Shown piece after piece: positions 41,601-49,895 of a stretch of DNA of 64,000 nt. Source of the DNA: Streptomyces sp. NRRL S-340 (lineage in GTDB: Bacteria > Actinomycetota > Actinomycetes > Streptomycetales > Streptomycetaceae); NCBI RefSeq assembly GCF_000720185.1, contig NZ_JOIY01000012.1:91855-155854 (forward strand), read 5' to 3'. Each line of letters begins with the position of its first letter. Positions within the stretch are counted from its first letter, which is position 1. Made by a program: the position numbers and the translations under genes. A model generated the notes under the pieces. That model was not told where the DNA came from. It searched no databases and worked only from the letters and a program-made list of their open reading frames with translations.

Positions 41601-42470
41601 GTGACACGCACCCACCGCTCGTTCGTCCGCCGCGTCGTGACCGCCGTCGCGCTCGGCGCCGCCGTCACCCTCGCCGCCGCGTCCCCCGGGGACGCGGCGG
41701 CGCGGCCGGCGGCTGTGCCCGTGCCGTTGCGGGTGGCCACGTACAACATCCACGCCGGGGCGGGCGAGGACAACGTCTTCGACCTCGGCCGGACCGCGCG
41801 GGCCGTCCGTGACCTGAACGCGGACGTGGTCGGCCTCCAGGAGGTCGACGTGCGCTGGGGTGCCCGCAGCGAGTTCCGCGACGAGGCCCGGGACCTGGCC
41901 CGGACGCTGCACATGCGGGTGTTCTTCGCACCGGTCTACGACCTGCCCGCCGAGCCGCCGCGGACCCAGCGGCGCCGGTTCGGTGTCGCGGTGCTGAGCC
42001 GCTACCCCGTGGTGAGCGCCGAGAACCACGAGATCACGAGGCTGTCCACCCAGTCGCCGGACCCGGTGCCCGAGCCCGCGCCGGGCTTCGCGGAGGTGAC
42101 GGTACGGGTCCGGGGCGCCCTCGTGCACGTGTACACGACCCACCTGGACTACCGCGCCGATCCGTCGGTGCGGCGCGCCCAGGTCGACGACATGCTGGCC
42201 GTGCTGGCGGCGGACGCCGGCCCGAAGGTCCTCGTCGGGGACTTCAACGCCGAACCCGGTGCGCCTGAACTGGCGAAACTGTGGGGACCGCTGGCCGATG
42301 CCGCCCCGCACGGCGGCATGACCTATCCGGCGGCCGCACCGGACCGGCGCATCGACGTCGTGGCGGTCTCCCCGCGGATCGCGGTCGCCGGGGTGCGTGA
42401 GGCCGTCACCACGGCCTCGGACCACCGCCCCGTCGTCGCCGACCTCCTCGTCCCCCGGCCGCGCTCCTGA
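41601..42470 (+). CDS. Secreted endonuclease/exonuclease/phosphatase (EEP) family protein
   Basis: 289 residues from GTG 41601, 5 nt after GGAGG. A signal peptide (RSFVRRVVTAVALGAAVTLA) ends near ASPGDAAA. The EEP (DNase I-like) fold follows: LRVATYNIHAGAGEDN, VVGLQEVDVRWGAR (catalytic Glu), VHVYTTHLDYR, VLVGDFNAEPGAPEL (Asp, Asn) and ASDHRPVVADL (Asp-His). All main metal and catalytic residues are present. Extracellular relatives cut nucleic acid, phospholipid or phosphate esters. The substrate is not visible. Copy A of a dispersed repeat lies just upstream. Confidence 0.92.
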   Translation: MTRTHRSFVRRVVTAVALGAAVTLAAASPGDAAARPAAVPVPLRVATYNIHAGAGEDNVFDLGRTARAVRDLNADVVGLQEVDVRWGARSEFRDEARDLARTLHMRVFFAPVYDLPAEPPRTQRRRFGVAVLSRYPVVSAENHEITRLSTQSPDPVPEPAPGFAEVTVRVRGALVHVYTTHLDYRADPSVRRAQVDDMLAVLAADAGPKVLVGDFNAEPGAPELAKLWGPLADAAPHGGMTYPAAAPDRRIDVVAVSPRIAVAGVREAVTTASDHRPVVADLLVPRPRS

Positions 42471-42504
42471 CTCCTCCGCCCCACTCCTCCGCCCCGGTCG
42501 CCTC

Positions 42505-43212
42505 TCAGGAACGGGAGCTGGATTCGAGGTGGGCGAAGACGACCACGTTGGACTCGTAGTCCTTGCTGGTGCGGTTGAACGTGCCGCCGCAGGTGATCAG
42601 CCGCAGTTCGGGCGTCGGCGTGTCGGCGTACACCTCGTCGTCGGGGAAGTCCGCCTTGCTGAAGGTGTCCACCGCGTCGATCTGGAACCGGGCGACGATG
42701 CCGTCCTCGCGGGTGATCTCCACGTGTTCGCCGGCCTTGAGGGCGTCGAGGCCGACGAAGACCGCCGGGCCGGTCGTGGTGTCGACGTGGCCGACCACGA
42801 CCGACGTTCCGCGCTCGCCGGGTGAGGCTCCGCCCTGGAACCATCCGACGAGGTTGGTGTCGTCGGCCGGCGGCGGGGTCAGGTGCCCGGTGGAGTCCAG
42901 GGACAGCTTGGTGAACGGCGCGTCCACGGAGATCGCCGGGATGGAGATCCGTGTGGGGGCGGACCGGGGCAGCGCTCCGTCGTCGGACCCGGTGGACGGC
43001 GTGGCCTGTGGGGTCCCGGCCGCCCGGGTGGCGACCGTGGTCGGGCGGTCCGGCTGCCGGGCGCTGGTCACCGGCGCGGTGCCCAGCGATTGGTGGATGA
43101 GCACCAGTCCGAACCCGACCGCCGCCACCGGCCACAGCAGGCGCAGCCGGCCGCGACGAGGTGCGGTCCCGGTCCCGGACTGTTCCGTCTGAGGCGGACG
43201 CTGGAAAGCCAT
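42505..43212 (-). CDS. Class F sortase
   Basis: 235 residues, ATG 43212 with AAAGG 8 nt upstream. A basic N terminus (RRGRLRLL) and one membrane anchor (WPVAAVGFGLVLIHQSL) are followed by a Thr/Pro-rich spacer and the sortase barrel. Catalytic residues are His142 in VVVGHVDTTTG, Cys208 in LRLITCGGTF and Arg214 in FNRTSKDY. The ITCGG block and C-terminal NVVVFAHL are those of class F actinobacterial sortases. It is a membrane transpeptidase. Its likely substrate is the repeat protein encoded 132 bp upstream in the same orientation. Confidence 0.9.
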   Translation of the reverse strand: MAFQRPPQTEQSGTGTAPRRGRLRLLWPVAAVGFGLVLIHQSLGTAPVTSARQPDRPTTVATRAAGTPQATPSTGSDDGALPRSAPTRISIPAISVDAPFTKLSLDSTGHLTPPPADDTNLVGWFQGGASPGERGTSVVVGHVDTTTGPAVFVGLDALKAGEHVEITREDGIVARFQIDAVDTFSKADFPDDEVYADTPTPELRLITCGGTFNRTSKDYESNVVVFAHLESSSRS

Positions 43213-43344
43213 GGACGGTGCCTTTCGTCAAGAAGGTGGTGCGGGCCCCGCGTGGCGGGGTGGGGCGCCGCCGCCGCGGCCCGCGCGTTCCTCACGGGGA
43301 GGGACGCAGGCCGCGGCAGCGCACCGACGGTGAACAGAATCTGT

Positions 43345-43992
43345 TCAGGCCACGGGAGTGCCCGACGCCTTGCGGCGCCGCAGCATGTAGGCACCGGCCC
43401 CGACGCCGCCGAGCACGAGAGCGGCTCCCAGGCCCATGGTGTTCGAGGACTGGGCCAGGCCGCCGCCACCGGCGTGGACACCGCCGTGCGGCTTGTCACC
43501 GCGGTCACCACCGCGGTCGCCGCCACGGTCACCACCGCGGTCGCCACCGCGGTCACCGCCACGGTCACCGCCACGGTCGCCACCGCGGTCGTCGTTGCCC
43601 TTCGACGAACGGTCGTTGTCGCTGCCGTTGTCGTCGGAGTCGTCACCGGTGGTGCGCAGCGCCAGCGCACCGCCACCGGCGTGGACACCGCCGTGCGGCT
43701 TGTCACCGCGGTCACCGCCACGGTCGCCGCCACGGTCCCCACCGCGGTCGCCGCCACGGTCACCGCCACGGTCACCACCGCGGTCACCGCCACGGTCGCC
43801 ACCGCGGTCGTCGTTGCCCTTCGACGAACGGTCGTTGTCGCTGCCGTTGTCGTCGGAGTCGTCACCGTGGACGACGGTGGCCGTCTGCGCGGGCGCCTGG
43901 ACGGTCACGCCCAGGGCGCCGGCGGCGGGAGCGGAGAACGCGACGGCGGAGGCGATCGCCGCCGAGACGAACAGAGTACGGGAGATACGCAT
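43345..43992 (-). CDS. GGDR-repeat surface protein with C-terminal membrane anchor
   Basis: 215 residues from ATG 43992, behind GGAAGGA. A signal peptide (ISRTLFVSAAIASAVAFSAP) is followed by two copies of a module: an acidic block (DDSDDNGSDNDRSSKGNDD), an array of R-G-G-D units (eight then seven) and RGDKPHGGVHAGGG. The C terminus is LAQSSNTMGLGAALVLGGVG, a hydrophobic span and an RRRK tail: the architecture of a sortase substrate, but without a clear LPxTG or LAxTG. The next gene downstream encodes a class F sortase. The protein should be extended and charged on the cell surface. No enzyme domain. Confidence 0.85.
   Translation of the reverse strand: MRISRTLFVSAAIASAVAFSAPAAGALGVTVQAPAQTATVVHGDDSDDNGSDNDRSSKGNDDRGGDRGGDRGGDRGGDRGGDRGGDRGGDRGGDRGDKPHGGVHAGGGALALRTTGDDSDDNGSDNDRSSKGNDDRGGDRGGDRGGDRGGDRGGDRGGDRGGDRGDKPHGGVHAGGGGLAQSSNTMGLGAALVLGGVGAGAYMLRRRKASGTPVA
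43464..43866 (-). repeat. Duplicated module with 12-bp internal repeats
   Basis: The gene contains two near-identical segments, 43464-43647 (184 bp) and 43671-43866 (196 bp). They differ in length by exactly one 12-bp unit encoding R-G-G-D. Synonymous variation among units (CGC/CGT, GGT/GGC) shows they are not perfectly fresh. Confidence 0.9.
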
Positions 43993-44239
43993 GGTGATCC
44001 TTCCGTCGCGACTGCGAGAACGGGCACGATGCCCGCTCTTCGGGATCGCAGGTGCGACGTGATCACTGTCAGCGGGATGCGCGGTCCGCACCATCGGAGC
44101 GCCGCATTCGGACTACTGACGCCCCCTCGGCGCGTCCACGCGGGGGAACCGCGGGGGTGTCCGCGCCGAGGTGAGACCGGGTCACCTGACGATCCCTACG
44201 GGGTCACCCTGGCGGCCCCGTGCCGCGCCGGTGACCGGG

Positions 44240-45055
44240 TCACGGTTTGCGGGCGAGGCCGCCGTGCTCCCCGATGGGCTCCGGGGCCGGGTCGGAGGGG
44301 TCCGGCCGCCACCGGTTCACCGGCACGACCCCGGGTTCCACGAGGTCCAGGCCGTCGAAGAACGCCGTGATCTGGTCGACGGTCCGCAGGATGTAGGGGG
44401 CGGCGCCGCTCTCGTTGTAGGCGTCCTGGGCCTGCTCGAAGACCGGGTCGGTACCCCGGGAGCCGTCGTTGACGGAGAGGTAGCTGCCGGAGGGGAGCGC
44501 GTCCATCAGCCGGGTGACGAGGGAGCGCGCCCGGTCGTAGTCGGGGACGTGGCCCAGGATGTTGCTGAGGATCAGGGCGGTGGGCCGGGAGAGGTCGAGG
44601 GTCGCGGCGGCGGCCGTGAGGATCCGGTCCGTGTCCAGCACGTCGGAGTCGATGTAGGCGGTCGCCCCCTCGGGCGTGGAGTACAGCAGGGCACGGGCGT
44701 GCGCCAGGATCATCGGGTCGTTGTCGACGTAGACGATCCGGGCCTCGGGGGCGAGCCGCTGCGCGACCTCGTGCGTGTTGTCGGCCGTCGGCAGGCCCGT
44801 CCCGACGTCGAGGAACTGCCGGATGCCCGCCTCGGCGACCAGGTGGGTGATGTTGCGGCGCAGGAAGGCGCGGCTGCTGCGCGCGATGGTGACGATGCCG
44901 GGGAAGACGGCGGTGTAGGCGTCGCCGGCCTCCTCGTCGACGGGGTAGTTGTCCTTGCCGCCCAGCCAGTAGTTCCAGATCCGGGCCGAGTGCGGCACCG
45001 AGGTGTCGATCTTCGGGTGCGCCGCCGGCCCGGGAGTGTTCGCGGGGTGGGTCAT
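44240..45055 (-). CDS. SAM-dependent methyltransferase, DUF574 family
   Basis: 271 residues from ATG 45055 (MTHPANTPG). The actinobacterial DUF574 signature is at the start: DTSVPHSARIWNYWLGGKDNYPVD, seen as SARIWNYWLGGKDNYPVDEE. The Rossmann SAM-binding motif is IRQFLDVGTGLPTADNTHEV, with VYVDNDPMILAHARAL next. This family is greatly expanded in Streptomyces, and individual substrates are mostly unknown. It is divergent from the GlxA-type regulator at 45315 with 259 bp between them. No other methyl-acceptor clue is visible. Confidence 0.9.
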   Translation of the reverse strand: MTHPANTPGPAAHPKIDTSVPHSARIWNYWLGGKDNYPVDEEAGDAYTAVFPGIVTIARSSRAFLRRNITHLVAEAGIRQFLDVGTGLPTADNTHEVAQRLAPEARIVYVDNDPMILAHARALLYSTPEGATAYIDSDVLDTDRILTAAAATLDLSRPTALILSNILGHVPDYDRARSLVTRLMDALPSGSYLSVNDGSRGTDPVFEQAQDAYNESGAAPYILRTVDQITAFFDGLDLVEPGVVPVNRWRPDPSDPAPEPIGEHGGLARKP

Positions 45056-45314
45056 GGATACCGTCCGTCCGTGTGCCGTGAGAGGTCGAGCAGTCGAGCA
45101 TGAAGCGTCCGCCGCACAAGATACGTGCCAACCGGCTTGCGGTGCACACAAGTTCACGGGCGCGTCGGAGCAGCGCCGACGGGCGCCCCGCCGGCGCCCG
45201 GCCCGGCACCCCACCAGGCTGCCGACGGACCCGGCGGCCCCGGCCGGGGTGGCGGCGGGCGACGCGGCGGGGGTGCCGGAATCGCCGCGCGGACCGGCCC
45301 CGTACCCTGCTCGC

Positions 45315-46271
45315 GTGTCACCCTCTCGTCTGCGACGCGTCGCCGTCCTCGTGCTCGACGGTGCGAAACCCCTCGACGTCGGTATCCCGGCTCAGGTGTT
45401 CACCACCCGCGCGAGCATGCCGTACGAGGTACGTGTGTGCGGCGCCGTCCCCGGGCTGGTCACCGGCGGCGACGGTCTGTCGTACCACGTCGCGCACGGC
45501 CTGGAGGCCCTGGTGTGGGCCGACGTCGTGTTCATCCCCGGCTACCGTTTCCCGGACCGCGACGACCCGCCCGCGGCGGTCGTCGACGCGCTGGTCGCCG
45601 CGCACCGGCACGGCACGCGGCTGGCCGCCATCTCCACCGGTGCCTTCGCGCTCGCCGCGACGGGTCTGCTCGACGGCAGACGGGCCACGACGCACTGGCA
45701 CTACACGCGGGCGCTCGCGGCGAAACACCCGCTCGTCCGGGTGGACGAGAACGTGCTGTTCGTCGACGAGGGCGGTGTGCTGACGTCGGCCGGTGCCGCC
45801 TCCGGCATCGACCTGTGCCTGCACATGCTGCGCGGCGACCTCGGGGTGGCCGCCTCCAACCACGCGGCGCGACGGCTGGTCGCGGCGCCCTACCGCAGTG
45901 GTGGCCAGGCGCAGTACGTGCCGCGCAGCGTGCCCGAGCCGCTGGGTGAGCGGTTCGCCGCCACCCGCGAGTGGGCGCTGCACCGGCTGGGCGAACCGCT
46001 CTCCCTGGAGGCGCTCGCCCGGCACGCGGCGGTGTCGCCGCGCACGTTCTCGCGGCGGTTCGCCGAGGACACGGGGTACACACCGATGCAGTGGGTCATG
46101 CGTGCCCGCATCGACGTGGCCCGTGAACTGCTGGAGCGTTCGGAACTGAGTGTCGAGCAGATCGCCGCCGACGTCGGCCTGGGCACCGGCGCGAACCTGC
46201 GGCTGCACTTCCAGCGCGTCCTCGGCACCACGCCGAGCGAGTACCGGCGCACCTTCGCCCGGGGCGAGTAG
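45315..46271 (+). CDS. GlxA-type AraC regulator with DJ-1/PfpI domain
   Basis: 318 residues from GTG 45315. The N-terminal two-thirds is a DJ-1/PfpI (class I glutamine amidotransferase-like) domain: RVAVLVLDGAKPLDVGIPAQVF, ADVVFIPGYRFPDRD, AAISTGAFALAATGLLDGRR (the nucleophile Cys is replaced by Thr in I-S-T-G-A) and THWHYTRALAAKHP. The C-terminal AraC-type double HTH has LARHAAVSPRTFSRRFAEDTG and IAADVGLGTGANLRLHFQR. Such proteins are usually activators responding to a small ligand. The target is unknown; the methyltransferase gene lies divergently upstream. Confidence 0.92.
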   Translation: MSPSRLRRVAVLVLDGAKPLDVGIPAQVFTTRASMPYEVRVCGAVPGLVTGGDGLSYHVAHGLEALVWADVVFIPGYRFPDRDDPPAAVVDALVAAHRHGTRLAAISTGAFALAATGLLDGRRATTHWHYTRALAAKHPLVRVDENVLFVDEGGVLTSAGAASGIDLCLHMLRGDLGVAASNHAARRLVAAPYRSGGQAQYVPRSVPEPLGERFAATREWALHRLGEPLSLEALARHAAVSPRTFSRRFAEDTGYTPMQWVMRARIDVARELLERSELSVEQIAADVGLGTGANLRLHFQRVLGTTPSEYRRTFARGE

Positions 46272-46372
46272 CACCGGCGTGTGGCACGATCCTTGCGAAC
46301 CGTGGCGCTCACGCCGCTGTCCGGGCCGGCCGCCACTGGCGAAGCTGGTGGCGAACGGAAGGGATGTCACTC

Positions 46373-47371
46373 ATGACGCGTATCGCCATCAACGGATTCG
46401 GCCGCATCGGACGCAACGTGCTGCGTGCGCTGCTGGAGCGCGACAGCGCCCTGGAGGTCGTCGCCGTCAACGACCTCACGGAGCCCGCCACGCTGGCGCG
46501 CCTGCTCGCCTACGACACGACGGCCGGCCGGCTCGGCCGCCCGGTGACCGTGGACGGGGACACCCTCGTCGTCGACGGGCGCCGCATCAGGGTGCTGGCC
46601 GAGCGGGAGCCGGGCCGGCTGCCGTGGGCGGAGCTGGGCGTCGACGTCGCGTTGGAGGCGACCGGCCGGTTCACCTCGGCCGGGGCGGCCCGTGCCCACC
46701 TCGACGCCGGTGCGCGCAAGGTCCTCGTCAGCGCGCCGTCGGACGGCGCCGACGTCACGCTGGCGTACGGGGTGAACACCGGCGCGTACGACCCGGAGCT
46801 GCACACGGTCGTCTCGAACGCCTCCTGCACGACCAACGCGCTCGCGCCGCTGGCCTCGGTGCTCGACGAACTCGCCGGGATCGAGCACGGGTTCATGACG
46901 ACGGTGCACGCCTACACCCAGGAGCAGAACCTGCAGGACGGCCCGCACCGCGACGCCCGCCGGGCCCGCGCCGCCGCCGTCAACATCGTGCCGACCACGA
47001 CCGGCGCCGCCAAGGCGATCGGGCTGGTGCTGCCGGGCCTGGACGGGAAGCTGTCGGGCGACTCGATCCGGGTGCCCGTGCCGGTGGGCTCGATCGTGGA
47101 ACTCAACACCACCGTCACCCGTGAGGTGACCCGTGACGACGTGCTGGCGGCGTACCGGGCCGCCGCGCAGGGGCCGCTCGCCGGGATCCTGGAGTACTCG
47201 GAGGATCCGCTCGTGTCGTCCGACATCACGGGCAACCCGGCCTCCTCGGTCTTCGACTCGGCGCTGACCCGGGTCGACGGCCGGCACGTCAAGGTGGTCG
47301 CCTGGTACGACAACGAGTGGGGGTTCTCCAACCGTGTGATCGACACGCTGGAACTGCTGGGCGGCCGCTGA
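46373..47371 (+). CDS. gap: Glyceraldehyde-3-phosphate dehydrogenase
   Basis: 332 residues from ATG 46373 (MTRIAINGFGRIGRN), 9 nt after GGAAGGG; ATG 46364 is too close. NAD-binding Rossmann motif NGFGRIGRNVLRALLE, catalytic Cys152 in SNASCTTNALAP, then TTVHAYTQEQNLQDGPHRD and the C-terminal WYDNEWGFSNRVIDTL are all typical. It converts glyceraldehyde 3-phosphate to 1,3-bisphosphoglycerate with NAD in glycolysis. Streptomyces usually have more than one gap gene. This copy stands alone and away from pgk/tpi, so it may be a second isozyme. A strong terminator follows, shared with lpd. Confidence 0.95.
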   Translation: MTRIAINGFGRIGRNVLRALLERDSALEVVAVNDLTEPATLARLLAYDTTAGRLGRPVTVDGDTLVVDGRRIRVLAEREPGRLPWAELGVDVALEATGRFTSAGAARAHLDAGARKVLVSAPSDGADVTLAYGVNTGAYDPELHTVVSNASCTTNALAPLASVLDELAGIEHGFMTTVHAYTQEQNLQDGPHRDARRARAAAVNIVPTTTGAAKAIGLVLPGLDGKLSGDSIRVPVPVGSIVELNTTVTREVTRDDVLAAYRAAAQGPLAGILEYSEDPLVSSDITGNPASSVFDSALTRVDGRHVKVVAWYDNEWGFSNRVIDTLELLGGR

Positions 47372-47440
47372 CGGCGCCGGACGCCCGCCGGGCCGGGCCG
47401 GCCCGGCGTGCGCGGCGAACGGCCCGGCCTCGCCGCGCAC

Positions 47441-47472
47441 GGCCCGGTCCCGCGGTGTGCGGGGACCGGGCC
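47441..47472. terminator. Bidirectional terminator between gap and lpd
   Basis: GGCCCGGTCCC and GGGACCGGGCC form a perfect 11-bp stem with a 10-base loop, between the convergent stops at 47371 and 47524. Confidence 0.8.
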
Positions 47473-47523
47473 GCGGACGCCCCCGCCCGGCGCAGGGCGG
47501 CGGGGGCACGTGACCCGCCCGGG

Positions 47524-48921
47524 TCAGAGGTTGATCATGTGGCCCGCGATGCCTTCGACGGCCTCCTTCATGGCCTCCGACAGCGTCGGATGGGCGAAGA
47601 TGTTGCGGGCGACCTCGTCGGCGGTGAGGTCCCACATCTGGGCCAGCGTCAGCGCGGGCAGCAGTTCGGTCACTTCGGGGCCGATCATGTGGGCGCCCAC
47701 GATCTCGTTGTGCCGGGCGTCCGCCACGATCTTGACGAAGCCGACACCCTCTCCCATGCCGCGGGCCTTGCCGTTGGCGGAGAAGGGGAACTGCGCCACC
47801 TTGACGTCGTAGCCCAGCTCCCGGGCCTGCGCCTCGGAGTAGCCGAACGATGCGATCTGCGGCTGGCAGAAGGTCGCCCGCGGGATCATCGCGAAGTCGA
47901 TCTCCTGCGTCTCGGCACCGGCGATGGTCTCGGCGGCCACGACGCCCATGGCCTCGGCGGTGTGGGCCAGCATGAGCTTGCCGGTCACGTCACCGATGGC
48001 GTAGACGCCCTCGACGTTGGTGCGGCCGCGGGCGTCGACCGCGATGGCGCCGCGCTCGGTGAGCTGGACGCCGGCCGCCTCGAGGCCGTAGCCCTCGACC
48101 CGGGGCGCGAAGCCGAACGCGGCGAGCATCCGGTCGGCCTCCAGGACGCGCGCCTCGCCGCCGCCGGCGGGGCTGACGGTGACCCGGACGCCCGAACCGG
48201 TGTCCTCGACCGAGTCCACCTTGGTGGAGAGCAGCACGTCGACGCCCAGCTTGCGGTAGTGCCGCAGCAGTTCCTTGGAGACGTCGGCGTCCTCGGTGGG
48301 CACCATGCGGTCGAGGAACTCGACGATGGTCACCTCGACACCGAAGTTCCGCAGCACGTAGGCGAACTCGACACCGATCGCGCCGGAGCCGCCGATGATG
48401 ACGGAGCGCGGCAGATCCTCGTCCAGGATCTGCTCCTCGTAGGTGACGACGTTGGCGCTGCGGCTCATACCGGGCAGCATCCTGACCTGCGCGCCGGTGG
48501 CGATGATCAGGTTGTCGCAGCTGTACGACGTCATGGTGCCGTCGGCACCCCTGACGTCCACCGACTTCGGGCCGGTGAGGGTGCCCCAGCCGTCGATCTC
48601 GGTGATCTTGTTCTTCTTCATCAGGTAGTGCACACCCTTGGCGCTGGCCTCCGCCACGGAGCGGCTGCGCCGGTGGGTGACACCGAAGTCCATGGTGGCG
48701 TCACCGGTGATGCCGAAGGTCTTCTTCTCCTGGGTGAGGATGTGGGCGATCTCGGCGTTCCTGAGCAGGGCCTTGGAGGGGATGCACCCCACGTTCAGGC
48801 AGACACCGCCCCAGTACTTCTCTTCGACCACCGCGACCGACTTGCCGAGCTGGGCCGCGCGGATGGCGGCGACGTATCCACCGGGGCCTGCGCCGAGGAC
48901 GAGGACATCAAAGTGCGTCAT
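47524..48921 (-). CDS. lpdA: Dihydrolipoyl dehydrogenase
   Basis: 465 residues. FAD-binding [21 protein letters not shown], redox-active disulfide in [20 protein letters not shown]-binding [20 protein letters not shown], second FAD motif [21 protein letters not shown] (as two parts) and the active-site His-Glu in [15 protein letters not shown] are all present. It reoxidises the lipoyl groups of pyruvate, 2-oxoglutarate and branched-chain dehydrogenase complexes and the glycine system. The gene is not next to E1/E2 genes, which is normal in Streptomyces. It is convergent with gap. Confidence 0.96.
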   Translation of the reverse strand: MTHFDVLVLGAGPGGYVAAIRAAQLGKSVAVVEEKYWGGVCLNVGCIPSKALLRNAEIAHILTQEKKTFGITGDATMDFGVTHRRSRSVAEASAKGVHYLMKKNKITEIDGWGTLTGPKSVDVRGADGTMTSYSCDNLIIATGAQVRMLPGMSRSANVVTYEEQILDEDLPRSVIIGGSGAIGVEFAYVLRNFGVEVTIVEFLDRMVPTEDADVSKELLRHYRKLGVDVLLSTKVDSVEDTGSGVRVTVSPAGGGEARVLEADRMLAAFGFAPRVEGYGLEAAGVQLTERGAIAVDARGRTNVEGVYAIGDVTGKLMLAHTAEAMGVVAAETIAGAETQEIDFAMIPRATFCQPQIASFGYSEAQARELGYDVKVAQFPFSANGKARGMGEGVGFVKIVADARHNEIVGAHMIGPEVTELLPALTLAQMWDLTADEVARNIFAHPTLSEAMKEAVEGIAGHMINL

Positions 48922-48977
48922 GCCGTCAGCGTAGTACCCCGTCCGGGCCGCACGATCTTACGCCCGTCCCCGACGGG

Positions 48978-49403
48978 TCACACCGTTCCCAGGTCGGAGG
49001 AGACCCAGTGTTCCGGCCGCATGCGGACGACGACCTGCTCCCCGTGGTTCTTCCAGGCGAAATCGACGTAGGCGTCGACCTTCCCGGCCGGCAGGTACCT
49101 GGCCGCCATCTCCCTGAGCTGCTCGACCGTGGCGGGCGAGGTGCCGGTGACCGGGCCCTCCACCGACACGTACCGGACGGTGGGCTCCTCCCGGTCGATC
49201 ATGAGCGAGAACCGGCCGGCCGCGCGGATCAGCCTGTTCTTGCGGGAGTCGAGCCCGGTCATGATCCACACCAGGCCGCCCGGCTCGTACTGGTACCAGA
49301 TGGGGACGGTCAGCGGGCCCCTGCCCGCCTCTCCGTCGACCGCCAGCGCGGCCACGTGCGGCTCGGCGAGGAAGCTCTCGCGTTCTTCCCGGGTCAGCGC
49401 CAT
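48978..49403 (-). CDS. Pyridoxamine 5'-phosphate oxidase-like flavin-binding protein
   Basis: 141 residues from ATG 49403 (MALTREERESFL), 8 nt after GGAGG. The split-barrel FMN-binding fold is seen in HVAALAVDGEAGRGPLTVPIWYQYEPGG (in parts VAALAVDGEAGRGPLTVPIW), VWIMTGLDSRKNRLIRAAGR, FSLMIDREEPTVRYVSVEGP and the C-terminal VVVRMRPEHWVSSDLG. Actinobacterial members of this type bind FMN, F420 or heme rather than making PLP. Cofactor and substrate cannot be decided here. Single gene, between lpd and the class IV lanthipeptide locus. Confidence 0.88.
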   Translation of the reverse strand: MALTREERESFLAEPHVAALAVDGEAGRGPLTVPIWYQYEPGGLVWIMTGLDSRKNRLIRAAGRFSLMIDREEPTVRYVSVEGPVTGTSPATVEQLREMAARYLPAGKVDAYVDFAWKNHGEQVVVRMRPEHWVSSDLGTV

Positions 49404-49891
49404 CTCGGTGTCCTCCGTGAGTTGTGGGGGTTCGTCGGACGTCCCGGTCATCCTTCCCCGTCCGGCGCGGACTTCGGCATACCGCCGGTGCCTTCTCCAG
49501 GCCGTGGCCGCCCCCGGCCGCCTGCGCGCCACCGGCGGGGGTGCCGGAACCCCGGCGGCCGGGGCACGGCCGGCGCGGCCCGGCGCCGCAGGACTGTCGC
49601 GGTCGCGTTGCCGACCGCGGCGCGCAGCGCGAAGAGAACGGGGAGGACGATCTCCACGGGCCCATCCGCCGCAAGGGAGCGGTCCCCGTTCCCGGGACGA
49701 CACGGCAATACGGCAGCCGCTCCACCAAAATGGGCAATTGCGATGCCATCGTCCGTTTCCAAGACAAGACCCTTCACCGCTTCTTGATTTGCCGTTTCTT
49801 TACATGACCATATGGTTTTGGCGCACCGCCGGAGGGTGATGATCGCAGCAGTGCGTGACGAACTGGAAACGACGATCTCGGAGGCCGCAGG
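49404..49891. other. Upstream region of the class IV lanthipeptide locus, 488 bp
   Basis: The left two-thirds is GC-rich with no credible gene. From about 49720 the composition becomes clearly less GC-rich. TTGATT at 49784 followed by AT-rich sequence up to CATATGG (49809) is a plausible promoter zone. A 27-codon frame (49812-49895) ends in the start codon of the synthetase gene. Confidence 0.45.
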
Positions 49892-49895
49892 GTGA
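49812..49895 (+). CDS. Possible 27-aa leader ORF coupled to lanL
   Basis: ATG 49812 opens a 27-codon frame (MVLAHRRRVMIAAVRDELET, then TISEAAG) whose TGA overlaps the lanL start as GTGA. It has no obvious ribosome binding site at the first ATG, though CCGGAGGG lies before an internal ATG at 49839. It contains no cysteine, so is not a precursor. It could couple translation into lanL, or be chance. Confidence 0.25.
   Translation: MVLAHRRRVMIAAVRDELETTISEAAG

Noticed and set aside
43495..43815. Regular short repeats resembling a CRISPR array or microsatellite.
   Set aside because: The units are 12 bp, contiguous and in frame within the GGDR-repeat protein; there are no unique spacers.
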